Positions 1 through 7,077 of a stretch of 64,000 nucleotides of DNA are shown piece by piece. This DNA comes from Actinomycetes bacterium (GTDB taxonomy: Bacteria; Actinomycetota; Coriobacteriia; Anaerosomatales; Anaerosomataceae), in contig JALHJB010000010.1 of the NCBI GenBank assembly GCA_022839745.1, forward strand, positions 19,827 to 83,826, in the 5' to 3' direction. Made by a program: the position numbers and the translations under genes. Position 1 is the stretch's first letter. Each line of letters begins with the position of its first letter. The notes beneath the pieces are model-generated. The model made no database searches, was not told the DNA's origin, and saw nothing but the letters and a program-made list of their open reading frames with translations.

Positions 1-254
1 ACCAGCGGCTCGCTCTCATCGCCACCCAGCAGCACCCAGTCACCAACCACCGGAAGGCCGCCGTCGTCGGCGTGTTTCACCAGGTGGGTCGCCGGTTTGG
101 CCACATGCAGCCCGCGGGCCGACTGCACGAAGGCGTAGCCCCTGTCGGAGCGAACGACCCGGCCAGGCGTGAACCCCGAGGGGTGCGCGGCGATCAGGGC
201 AGCGACTGCGGAGCTGAGCCCAAGCTCCTCCAGTGTCGTGTCGTGCGATGTCAT
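1..254 (-). CDS. rsgA: Ribosome small-subunit-dependent GTPase A, N-terminal part (runs off window)
   Basis: Only the first 84 or so codons are present; the gene continues beyond base 1. The translation starts MTSHDTTLEELGLS and carries the pattern of the RsgA N-terminal OB-fold: PGRVVRSDRGYAFV followed by LPVVGDWVLL. RsgA family members are circularly permuted GTPases that act late in 30S subunit maturation; the GTPase and zinc domains would lie outside the window. The ATG at 254 overlaps the stop of the upstream histidine kinase gene by four bases (ATGA), which fixes the start and suggests co-translation. The assignment rests on the OB-fold pattern alone, so another OB-fold protein is possible but less likely. 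Confidence 0.72.
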   Translation of the reverse strand, partial: MTSHDTTLEELGLSSAVAALIAAHPSGFTPGRVVRSDRGYAFVQSARGLHVAKPATHLVKHADDGGLPVVGDWVLLGGDESEPL

Positions 255-1711
255 TCTGTCTCCCCCACGAGAGTCGGCGCCATGTCCGGTTCAAACGGAA
301 TGTGTACGGTGAACGTGGACCCCATGCCTGGCTCGCTTTCCAGTGAGAGCCCGTATCCCAGGAGCCCGCACAGGTCGCGGCAGATAGAGAGCCCCAGCCC
401 GGCGCCAGACACCCGCGCGCGGTCGGCGCGGTCAACTTGCTCGAACGCCTCGAAGATGCGCTTCTGATCCTCCGGTGCGATGCCGATGCCATTATCCGCC
501 ACCTGGATCAGCACCTCCTCCACCTCAACGACCAGCCTGACCTCCACCACACCACCGGGGTCCGTGAACTTCACCGCGTTGGTGACGAGGTTGCGGACGA
601 TCTGGCCGAGCTTGTCCACGTCGGCCCACACGGTGACAGCTGCCTCACACACGCACGTGAGCGTGATGCCCCTGTCCTCGGCGATGATACCGATTGGGTT
701 CACCACGTCTCTGACAGTGTGACCCAGTTCGGTCACGCTCAGCGAAACGGCTCCACGGCCCGCCTCGACCCGCGCCAACTCGAGCACCGATTCAACGATG
801 GTCAGCAGCTGATTGCCCGATGCGTTGACGAAACCCAGCTGTCGGCGCTGCTCCGCGTTGAGCGGACCGGAAGTCTCGCCCAGCAGCAGATCGGTGAAGC
901 CGATGATGGAGTTCAGCGGAGTACGAAACTCGTGGCTCACATTCGCCAGGAGCCGCTGACCCGTCTTGTTCGCGTCGGTCAGTTGCCGGTTCAGCTCGAG
1001 GAGCTCGCTGGTGCGCCGGTCCACCTGTTCCTCGAGCTCCTCACGATACTCCTCAAGCTCAGCCTCAGCCGCCACACGCTCGGTCACGTCCTGGAACGCC
1101 ACGACCGCGTGATCGCCCCCGTCCGAACTGCTCGTGAGACGCGTGGCGCTGATGGAAAACCACCGCTCTGCACCGTCGAGCATCGCCCATCGGCGGACGA
1201 TGCGCACCGGCGCCGCTTCCACAGCTCTCGCGATCACGGGCCGGAGTCCGGGCACGAGCACCATCGGGGCGCCGTCACCCGGCTGCTCCACGTAGCGCCG
1301 CGCCTCATCGTTCGCGAACCAGACGTTGCCCTCGCTGTCAGCGACCAGGATGCTCGAGGGCGCGGTGTCGACAACGCTCATCAGCAGCGCATGCTCGCGT
1401 CGTGTCTGCTCCTCGGCGGCTTCGGCCGCCTCGAGCTGCTCAGTCATCGAACGGCCGAGGAGTATGTAGGCCACCAACGGCACGAACAGCACTTCGGCGT
1501 AGTCCTCATAGGCGTCGAGTGCCGTGGTGATGCCGGCGTGCTCCAGCACGTTCGACAGGCTCACGAACACCAGGAGCGCTAACGCTCCCGCCAGCGAATA
1601 CTTGAAAGTGGCTCCCACAGACCGTGCACACGCGGGAGTCATGAGGAGCACGACCAGAGCCGCTACAAGACACACAAGGGCGATGCTGTCTGAGAACGGG
1701 ACCACGCTCAT
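251..1711 (-). CDS. Membrane-anchored PAS sensor histidine kinase
   Basis: A 486-residue orphan sensor kinase. Three hydrophobic helices lie at about residues 10-25, 40-55 and 74-88. A PAS-like domain follows (about 108-212), then a coiled coil (214-250), the HisKA domain with the H-box NVSHEFRTPL (His260), and the HATPase domain with N-box NAVKF, G1 DNGIGIAP, F-box and G2 GAGLGLSI. No receiver or response regulator gene is adjacent. Its start overlaps the stop of the 95-residue membrane protein upstream (ATGA), and its stop overlaps the rsgA start, so the three are probably one transcript. The signal sensed is unknown; the small membrane protein may contribute to it. Confidence 0.93.
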   Translation of the reverse strand: MSVVPFSDSIALVCLVAALVVLLMTPACARSVGATFKYSLAGALALLVFVSLSNVLEHAGITTALDAYEDYAEVLFVPLVAYILLGRSMTEQLEAAEAAEEQTRREHALLMSVVDTAPSSILVADSEGNVWFANDEARRYVEQPGDGAPMVLVPGLRPVIARAVEAAPVRIVRRWAMLDGAERWFSISATRLTSSSDGGDHAVVAFQDVTERVAAEAELEEYREELEEQVDRRTSELLELNRQLTDANKTGQRLLANVSHEFRTPLNSIIGFTDLLLGETSGPLNAEQRRQLGFVNASGNQLLTIVESVLELARVEAGRGAVSLSVTELGHTVRDVVNPIGIIAEDRGITLTCVCEAAVTVWADVDKLGQIVRNLVTNAVKFTDPGGVVEVRLVVEVEEVLIQVADNGIGIAPEDQKRIFEAFEQVDRADRARVSGAGLGLSICRDLCGLLGYGLSLESEPGMGSTFTVHIPFEPDMAPTLVGETE

Positions 1712-1995
1712 AGGGTGGCACCCTCCGTCTCGGTGCGCGCCGCGCGAAAGACGTGTGTGACGCCGACCAGACAGAGCACCCCCGCAAAGGCGTAGGTCGC
1801 ATGCTCCAGTGTGTTAAGCACACCCGCCGCCACGTAGCCCTCAAGCACCGTGAGCACGTAGCCCGTCGCGGTCATGAGGTACGCGGCAGCGAACCATCGC
1901 TTGCCCCGGATGGTGACGACGCGATATGCGACCACCATGATCGGCGTCAGGAAGAGCACCATCAGCAGGTCGACGATCTCGCTCTCCTGGTACAT
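1708..1995 (-). CDS. Small three-helix membrane protein coupled to the histidine kinase
   Basis: A 95-residue protein with about three transmembrane helices (roughly residues 8-25, 34-55 and 62-84) and a short charged C-terminus. No family recognised. The stop overlaps the kinase start by four bases (ATGA), implying coupled translation. The kinase has a similarly short membrane region, so the two could form a joint sensory membrane domain; this is inference. It starts five bases after the msrB stop, so it is probably co-transcribed with the methionine sulfoxide reductases upstream. Confidence 0.72.
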   Translation of the reverse strand: MYQESEIVDLLMVLFLTPIMVVAYRVVTIRGKRWFAAAYLMTATGYVLTVLEGYVAAGVLNTLEHATYAFAGVLCLVGVTHVFRAARTETEGATL

Positions 1996-1999
1996 GCGA

Positions 2000-2407
2000 T
2001 CACTCTTCCGCGGCGGTGAGGTCGAGGGCCACCGAGTTCATGCAGTACCGCAGCCCTGTAGGCTCCGGCCCGTCCTCGAACATGTGTCCGAGGTGAGAGC
2101 CGCATCGGGCGCATCGGATCTCTGTGCGCACCATCCCGTGGCTTGTATCGAGCCGCTCTTCCACCGCGTCTCCGGAGACCAGCTCATAGAAGCTCGGCCA
2201 GCCGCATCCCGAGTGGTACTTCGCCTCCGAACGGAACAGCGGATTGCCGCATGCCGCGCACCGATAGAGACCCTCGTCGTCGGTGTCAACGAACTCACCG
2301 CTGAACGGTGGCTCCGTCCCCGCCTCCCGCAAGACACGGTACTGCTCGGGAGACAGGATCGTCTGCCACTCGTCGTTCGAACGGTCGACGTCGTAGCGCT
2401 TCGTCAT
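2000..2407 (-). CDS. msrB: Peptide-methionine (R)-S-oxide reductase MsrB
   Basis: Reduces the R epimer of methionine sulfoxide in proteins. The 135-residue product from the ATG at 2407 shows the MsrB fold signatures: CAACGNPLF and CARCGSHLGH (the two zinc CxxC pairs), the GWPSF motif, and the catalytic RYCMNS near the C-terminus, here with ordinary cysteine. The start is placed at 2407 because it forms a 4-base ATGA overlap with the msrA stop; an in-frame ATG nine codons upstream lies inside msrA. MsrA and MsrB together repair both sulfoxide epimers. Cytoplasmic; no signal peptide seen. Confidence 0.95.
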   Translation of the reverse strand: MTKRYDVDRSNDEWQTILSPEQYRVLREAGTEPPFSGEFVDTDDEGLYRCAACGNPLFRSEAKYHSGCGWPSFYELVSGDAVEERLDTSHGMVRTEIRCARCGSHLGHMFEDGPEPTGLRYCMNSVALDLTAAEE

Positions 2408-2886
2408 GAGACCCTCGCTTTCGTGATCGCACACAGTCCCGCAAGGCCGCGCTTGGCGTAGTAGTGCTGGTGATACCGCGCCGCCGGGTAGAACATCCCG
2501 CGCGGCTCGAGGCGCGTGTGCACATCTCCGTGATGCTTCCGCACCACGCGAAGCGATGACTCCGCGGCGATTCGTTCACGGTCGGTGCTGTAGAAGATGA
2601 TCGAGGCGTAGCGGGCGGGAGGGCGCGACCCGGTGGGCCGGTGCATGGCCCAGAACTCCACGATGAGGTCCTCGTAGTCGAGCACGGCAGGGTCGTACAC
2701 GACTTCGACCGACTCCGCATGATCGCCCATCGCGCGGTAGCGAGGACCTGGCGTGGTGCCGCCCGCGTACCCGGCACGGGTGCTCAGGACGCCTGGTATA
2801 CGCCCGAACCGGGCGTCCGGTTCCCAGAATCAACCCAGCGCAAAGATCGCCACGGCGCCTCGCTCAAGCGGACTGACCCTCGCCAT
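2404..2886 (-). CDS. msrA: Selenocysteine-containing peptide-methionine (S)-S-oxide reductase MsrA (TGA read through at 2830-2832)
   Basis: The open frame from the ATG at 2886 is interrupted by one TGA (codon 19, bases 2832-2830), exactly where MsrA proteins have the catalytic cysteine. The translation reads AIFALG-U-FWEPDARFG, against the usual ALGCFWGPxAxFG of this MsrA subfamily, then GYAGG and GDHAESVEVVYDP. The 160-residue length with read-through is normal for a short MsrA. A C-terminal GLCAITK supplies a candidate resolving cysteine. A perfect 7-bp hairpin begins seven bases after the TGA, as in bacterial SECIS elements. Without read-through the longest product (about 108 residues) lacks the active site and would be dead. 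A simple nonsense mutation is the alternative, but coincidence at the catalytic codon plus the hairpin argues against it. Selenocysteine genes (selA, selB, selC, selD) are not in this window. Confidence 0.85.
2806..2823 (-). promoter_or_regulatory. Putative bacterial SECIS hairpin in msrA
   Basis: On the coding (minus) strand the sequence GAACCGG-ACGC-CCGGTTC forms a perfect 7-bp stem with a 4-base loop. It starts six bases after the in-frame TGA, so the loop begins 17 bases from the first base of the TGA. That is near the short end of the spacing known for bacterial SECIS elements, which recruit SelB to recode UGA. If the terminal G-C pair opens, a G lies at the first loop position, as expected for that element. 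Function is inferred from position and structure. Confidence 0.65.
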
Positions 2887-2935
2887 GTGCGATCCTCTCC
2901 GGCGCCAGCGGGCAGGGTGGTCCCGCGCGCCCGGC

Positions 2936-4156
2936 TCAGCGCCGTTCGACTTCGTCGGCAAGCATCTCCAGGAACAGCCCTACATCGGTGACGATCCCTA
3001 TGGTCTGGAAGCTACCCCGGTCGGCCAATTTGGTCACCACGGCGGGGTTGATGTCCACGCAGACGGTCGTCACCCGCGCGGGCAGCATGTTGCCCGTGGC
3101 GATGGAGTGCAGCATGGTCGATAGCATGATACATGCCCCCGCCTCCTGGCAGTGGGCCCGCATCGTCTTCTGCGCATCGAGCACGTCGGTGATGACATCG
3201 GGCAGCGGACCGTCATCGCGGATCGACCCAGCGAGCACATACGGTGTCCCGGTGGTGACCAGGGTGTGCATCAGACCCGACGTGAGCACGCCTTGCTCGA
3301 CGGCCTCGCGAATCCCTCCGCACCCGCGAATGGTGTTGATCGCGCGCAGGTGGTGCTCGTGGCCACCGGCGGCCGGCCTGCCGCCATCCATCGTGATGCC
3401 CAGCGACGTGCCGTAGAGCGCTGACTCGATGTCATGGGTGGCTACCGCATTACCGCCGAAGAGCACCGAGACGTATCCGCTCTTCACGAGCCGCGCCAGG
3501 TGCTCGGCGGCGCCTGTGTGCACCACCGCCGGGCCCACGACGAAGACGATCTTCTGCCCTCGATCGCGCACGCGTACCAGCATCCGCGCAACGTCCCTGA
3601 TCACGAGCGCCTTCGGCTTCTCCGAGGAGACCTCGGAGTTCATGAACTCGAACTCCTGCTTGTCGCGGGGGCGCTCGATCGGGCGGACACGCACCCCGGC
3701 GTGACCGACGACGATGCGCTGTCCGGCCCGCACATCGGCCATGGCAACGGTGCGTGCCGCTCCGGAGTCGATGACGATCCCCAGATCCATCTCGGGGTCG
3801 GCCACCCCCACCCACCGACCATCGATACGAACGGCGGTCTCCAGGTTGGTTGTCGCATAGAAGCCGTGTGGGAAGACCCCATCGGCGGGTGCGACCTCGG
3901 TGCGGGCATCCTCGGCATCCACAGGCTCCGCGCCCAGCTGCCCGATCTCACCGAGGATCGCATCGAGCTGTGCCGGGTCTTTGGCACGGATACGGAGCAC
4001 CGCGGTCGATGGGTCCTCGTTGGTTCGGCCAACATCGAAGGTCACCGTCTCGAACTCACCGTCAAGCGCAACGATGTCGTCCATGATCCGGGTCATGATC
4101 CCCGAATCGATCAGGTGTCCGGTGACCCTGACATCCTCGTATGGACCGTGCGGCAT
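2936..4156 (-). CDS. TIGR00300 / LOR-SDH family protein, ornithine cyclodeaminase-type
   Basis: A 406-residue protein recognised by its overall pattern: an N-terminal LOR/SDH-like domain (VRVTGHLIDSGIMTRIMD) and a C-terminal NAD-binding region with FVVGPAVVHTGA, FGGNAVATHDIE and DINPAVVTKL. Characterised relatives in methanogens and cyanobacteria act in arginine/ornithine metabolism (ornithine cyclodeaminase activity giving proline), so a role in amino-acid catabolism is likely but not certain. The ATG at 4156 is chosen because GGAGG lies five bases upstream; an upstream extension of 84 residues lacks family similarity. The gene stands alone between msrA and the divergent DUF427 gene. Confidence 0.8.
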   Translation of the reverse strand: MPHGPYEDVRVTGHLIDSGIMTRIMDDIVALDGEFETVTFDVGRTNEDPSTAVLRIRAKDPAQLDAILGEIGQLGAEPVDAEDARTEVAPADGVFPHGFYATTNLETAVRIDGRWVGVADPEMDLGIVIDSGAARTVAMADVRAGQRIVVGHAGVRVRPIERPRDKQEFEFMNSEVSSEKPKALVIRDVARMLVRVRDRGQKIVFVVGPAVVHTGAAEHLARLVKSGYVSVLFGGNAVATHDIESALYGTSLGITMDGGRPAAGGHEHHLRAINTIRGCGGIREAVEQGVLTSGLMHTLVTTGTPYVLAGSIRDDGPLPDVITDVLDAQKTMRAHCQEAGACIMLSTMLHSIATGNMLPARVTTVCVDINPAVVTKLADRGSFQTIGIVTDVGLFLEMLADEVERR

Positions 4157-4289
4157 GATGACCTCCGTATCGCTCAGTATGTGCACGCAATTATCACGCA
4201 TGCGCGGCCGGGACGCACCCGTGGCAGGCGTGCTCGTGAACCGAGTGAACGGGTAGATACACCGCATACGCGAGCAAAGGGACCGCATA

Positions 4290-4787
4290 ATGCACGCACG
4301 ACGCGCCAGACCCGGCCCTGGACAGGAGTCTGTGTGGGAGTATCCCAGACCGCCTCTGGTCCAGCCGACAGACAAGACGATCGAGATCACGTTCGACGGG
4401 CGGGTCATCGCCCGGACGAACCGCGCCCTGCGAGTGGTGGAGACCGGTCACGCGCCCGTCTACTACGTGCCGCTGAGCGACGTGCAGCCGGGCGTGCTCG
4501 TTGCGGGCGATCGGGTGAGCTACTGCGACTTCAAAGGCGAGGCGCGATACTACCACGTGGTGAGCGCACGCCACCGGGCCCCTGAGGCCGCCTGGTCGTA
4601 CGCGAGCCCGAAACCGGGGTACGAGTCGCTCGCGGGATATGTGGCGTTCTACCCCGCATCCATGGACAGCTGCCTGCTCGATGGAGAACAGGCCATCCCT
4701 CAGCCGGGGCGCTTCCACGGCGGCTGGGTGACCGCAGACGTGGTGGGGCCGTTCATCGGCGAGCCCGGGGCCCTCGGCTACAGCTGA
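4290..4787 (+). CDS. DUF427 domain protein
   Basis: A 165-residue cytoplasmic protein of the DUF427 family, seen in ITFDGRVIARTNRALRVVE, the PVYYVPLSDV motif, the DFKGEARYYHV motif and the late GYVAFYP segment. The family has a small beta-rich fold and no firm biochemical function. It is read from the + strand, divergent from the TIGR00300 gene, with about 130 bases between them that could hold both promoters. The first roughly 25 residues are basic and proline-rich and fall outside the domain, so the true start may be later, though no better-placed start is obvious. Confidence 0.85.
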   Translation: MHARRARPGPGQESVWEYPRPPLVQPTDKTIEITFDGRVIARTNRALRVVETGHAPVYYVPLSDVQPGVLVAGDRVSYCDFKGEARYYHVVSARHRAPEAAWSYASPKPGYESLAGYVAFYPASMDSCLLDGEQAIPQPGRFHGGWVTADVVGPFIGEPGALGYS

Positions 4788-4839
4788 GCACCATGGCCGC
4801 GCGATCCGGGCGGCGGCGGAGGCCCGCCCGTGCCCTCAC

Positions 4840-5280
4840 CTAGGCGGAGCGCCGCTCGTACCTGCGGCGCGAGAGCTGCACGCCCAGCTCCGCCATCACG
4901 ATCACGAGCACGAACATCGCCGCGAAGTTGTAGCCGCCGAACGCGTCCGAGAGGCCGTCAACGCTACCCGCGAGCTCGAAGAACCGCGCTTGCCCGGCCG
5001 CGAGCGTGAGCGGGAAGAACAGACCGAAGGCCACGTGCGGCAGGCCAGACGGCAGCGACACTCCGCCGAGATACGACCCCGCAAACGTCAGCACGAGCAC
5101 GATCGCGTCCAGCGCGAGCAGCACCCACAGGGCCGTCCCTCGCGTGATCGCGCCGCCCCCGGCCATCGAGCGCGCGATCGACTCGGCGGCCTCGCCAAGC
5201 CAACCTCCCGCGAACCCGAAGCCGAAGAACGTGGCGCCGATCGCCACGAGAAACGGCACGAACGCGCCGAGCCTACGCAT
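4840..5280 (-). CDS. Four-helix integral membrane protein, unknown function
   Basis: A 146-residue hydrophobic protein with about four transmembrane helices and an Arg-rich C-terminus (QLSRRRYERR). No family recognised. The ATG at 5280 is chosen because it lies just inside the end of purE (8-base overlap); a longer reading into purE would add non-conserved sequence. It is the last gene of the purA-purD-hemN-like-purE series and is probably co-transcribed. Translational coupling to purE is implied but gives no functional clue. Confidence 0.68.
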   Translation of the reverse strand: MRRLGAFVPFLVAIGATFFGFGFAGGWLGEAAESIARSMAGGGAITRGTALWVLLALDAIVLVLTFAGSYLGGVSLPSGLPHVAFGLFFPLTLAAGQARFFELAGSVDGLSDAFGGYNFAAMFVLVIVMAELGVQLSRRRYERRSA

Positions 5281-5737
5281 CGGCCATCGCGGCCTTGTAC
5301 TCCTCGATCCGAGCGCGATACTCAGGCATCGCGGTCCCCAGGATCTGTGTAGCCAGGATGGCGGCATTCTTGGCGCCGTTGATGGCGACGCACGCAACCG
5401 GCACGCCGGTTGGCATCTGCACCATCGAGAGCAGCGAGTCCAGCCCGCCGAGGTCCGACGTCTTCATCGGCACTGTCACCACCGGAAGCGGCGTGTATGC
5501 CGCCACCACCCCGCCGAGGTGTGCCGCTTTGCCGGCAGCCGCCACGATCACGCGGATTCCGCGGTCAGCGGCGCCGGCTGCCCATTCGTGCACCTTGGCA
5601 GGCTGCCGATGCGCCGAGGCCACGACGAGCTCGTACGGGACGCCAAGCTCCTCGAGCTGTGCGGCGCACTCCTTCATCACCTCGAGATCGCTCTTCGAGC
5701 CCATGATGATGCCTACAAGCGGTGTCTGCCCGGCCAT
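5273..5737 (-). CDS. purE: 5-(carboxyamino)imidazole ribonucleotide mutase PurE
   Basis: Converts N5-CAIR to CAIR in de novo purine synthesis. The 154-residue product shows the family motifs GIIMGSKSDLEVM, SAHRQPAKVHEW and AAGKAAHLGGVVAAYTPLPV with the normal length. The ATG at 5737 has GGAGGCGG just upstream; an ATG ten codons earlier would overlap the upstream radical SAM gene and lacks a binding site. The AGKAAHLGG loop differs slightly from the common AGGAAHLPG, but the fold pattern is intact. It sits with purD and purA on the same strand; purK is not in the window. Confidence 0.95.
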   Translation of the reverse strand: MAGQTPLVGIIMGSKSDLEVMKECAAQLEELGVPYELVVASAHRQPAKVHEWAAGAADRGIRVIVAAAGKAAHLGGVVAAYTPLPVVTVPMKTSDLGGLDSLLSMVQMPTGVPVACVAINGAKNAAILATQILGTAMPEYRARIEEYKAAMADA

Positions 5738-5757
5738 GTCCGCCTCCTCCTTATCTG

Positions 5758-7077
5758 TCACGCACACTCCTCAGACCCGCCGCATCCGCCCGCCCCATCG
5801 CCGAACAGCAGCTGCCGCTCATCCGAGGCGATCGCCTTGCGAGCGGCATCACGCAGATCGTTGAGCTGCGCGAACATCGTGCGCTGCATGACGACCGCCA
5901 GATAGCGCCCCTTCTCGGTGAGCGTCAGCTCCTCGGCGTTGTCTGTGGCGAACCCGCCGAACACCCGGAAGAAGAGCATCTCGAGCGGCAATCCACGCTC
6001 CACGCTCACGCCGAAGTCGCGCTCGAACGCCTTCTTGTCAAGCCTGAGGCCGAAGAGCGACATGAGGAAGCGGTAGCGCATCTGGTTCCTTCGGCTGGCG
6101 GACGCGCTGCCAACCGCTACCGGCATCCGCCCCTCGTCGATCGCGGCCGAGTAGTCGCGCAGCGAGAACGTGGTGAGGTAGATGTCGCCACGGAGGTAGC
6201 TGAACGCGCCGCTCCCGATGCCCACATACTCCTCGTAGTCCACGATGTACTCGTCGATCATCCCACCACCGATGCGCGAGAACGTCCATGCGGTGGAAAG
6301 CTCGAACGTGTCCGACAGACCGTCCACGAGGGTCTTGTAGTAGGCGGCCTCGCGATCGTAGTCCACCATACCCACCGTGCGCTTGAGGCTCGCTTCCACC
6401 GAGCGGGAGGCCATGAGCGGGTAGAACGTGGTCTGGTTGCAGCGGCTCGCCTTCACCATCTCCACGTCGCGGCGCAGGATCTCCTCGGTCTGGCTCGGGA
6501 AGTTGAAGATCATGTCCACGTTGAGCGAGTGGAAGAACCCCTCGAGCGACTGGATGCGCTCAAGGATCTCGGCACCTGAACCGTACTTGTCGTAGCGGTC
6601 CATCTCCTTGAGCAGCCCATCGTCGAAGCTCTGCACGCCAACGCTCATACGCTGGACACGGTCCTTGAGCGGGTCGAGGATCTCAGGGATCAGATGGTTC
6701 GGGTTGGTCTCCGTGGAGACTTCGAGCGTGCCGAAGAGCTCGCGCGCGAGATCGATGGTCTCGCAGAGCTCGTCCACGAGGATCGTCGGCGTGCCCCCGC
6801 CGATGTAGAGCGAGTCGAACGTGTAACCAAGGTCCGCCACCATGCGCATCTGCTCGCGCAGGCTCCTGAAGTACTTCCGCGCCGGATCCTCGGAGAACGG
6901 GAACCGGTTGAAGCTGCAGTACGGGCAGAGCCGCTCGCAGAATGGGACATGGGCGTACAGCAGGTGCTGCTTGCCCGCCTCAGGTCCGGGAAGCGACGGG
7001 ACCGGTCGTGGTGTTGTGGCGAAGTACCCGCCCTGCGCGATACTCACAGCACGCGATAGTAGCCGCTCGGCAAGCAT
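5758..7077 (-). CDS. HemN-like radical SAM protein (coproporphyrinogen III oxidase family)
   Basis: A 439-residue radical SAM enzyme. The cluster-binding motif is PFCERLCPYCSF (CxxxCxxC, about residues 47-54), followed by YIGGGTPT, STETNPNHL and RMSVGVQSFDD, all typical of the HemN/HemW group. The C-terminal domain departs from canonical HemN and HemW, so the substrate is uncertain: heme synthesis, heme trafficking, or another porphyrin-like reaction as in HutW/ChuW relatives. The extreme C-terminus is cysteine-rich (GGCGGSEEC). The start overlaps the purD stop by one base and its end is 20 bases before purE, so it belongs to the purine transcript. Confidence 0.85.
   Translation of the reverse strand: MLAERLLSRAVSIAQGGYFATTPRPVPSLPGPEAGKQHLLYAHVPFCERLCPYCSFNRFPFSEDPARKYFRSLREQMRMVADLGYTFDSLYIGGGTPTILVDELCETIDLARELFGTLEVSTETNPNHLIPEILDPLKDRVQRMSVGVQSFDDGLLKEMDRYDKYGSGAEILERIQSLEGFFHSLNVDMIFNFPSQTEEILRRDVEMVKASRCNQTTFYPLMASRSVEASLKRTVGMVDYDREAAYYKTLVDGLSDTFELSTAWTFSRIGGGMIDEYIVDYEEYVGIGSGAFSYLRGDIYLTTFSLRDYSAAIDEGRMPVAVGSASASRRNQMRYRFLMSLFGLRLDKKAFERDFGVSVERGLPLEMLFFRVFGGFATDNAEELTLTEKGRYLAVVMQRTMFAQLNDLRDAARKAIASDERQLLFGDGAGGCGGSEECA

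Noticed and set aside
2404..2730. A truncated msrA starting at 2730
   Set aside because: This version lacks the catalytic motif. The upstream in-frame sequence aligns with MsrA apart from the TGA at the catalytic cysteine, so the full-length selenoprotein reading is better.
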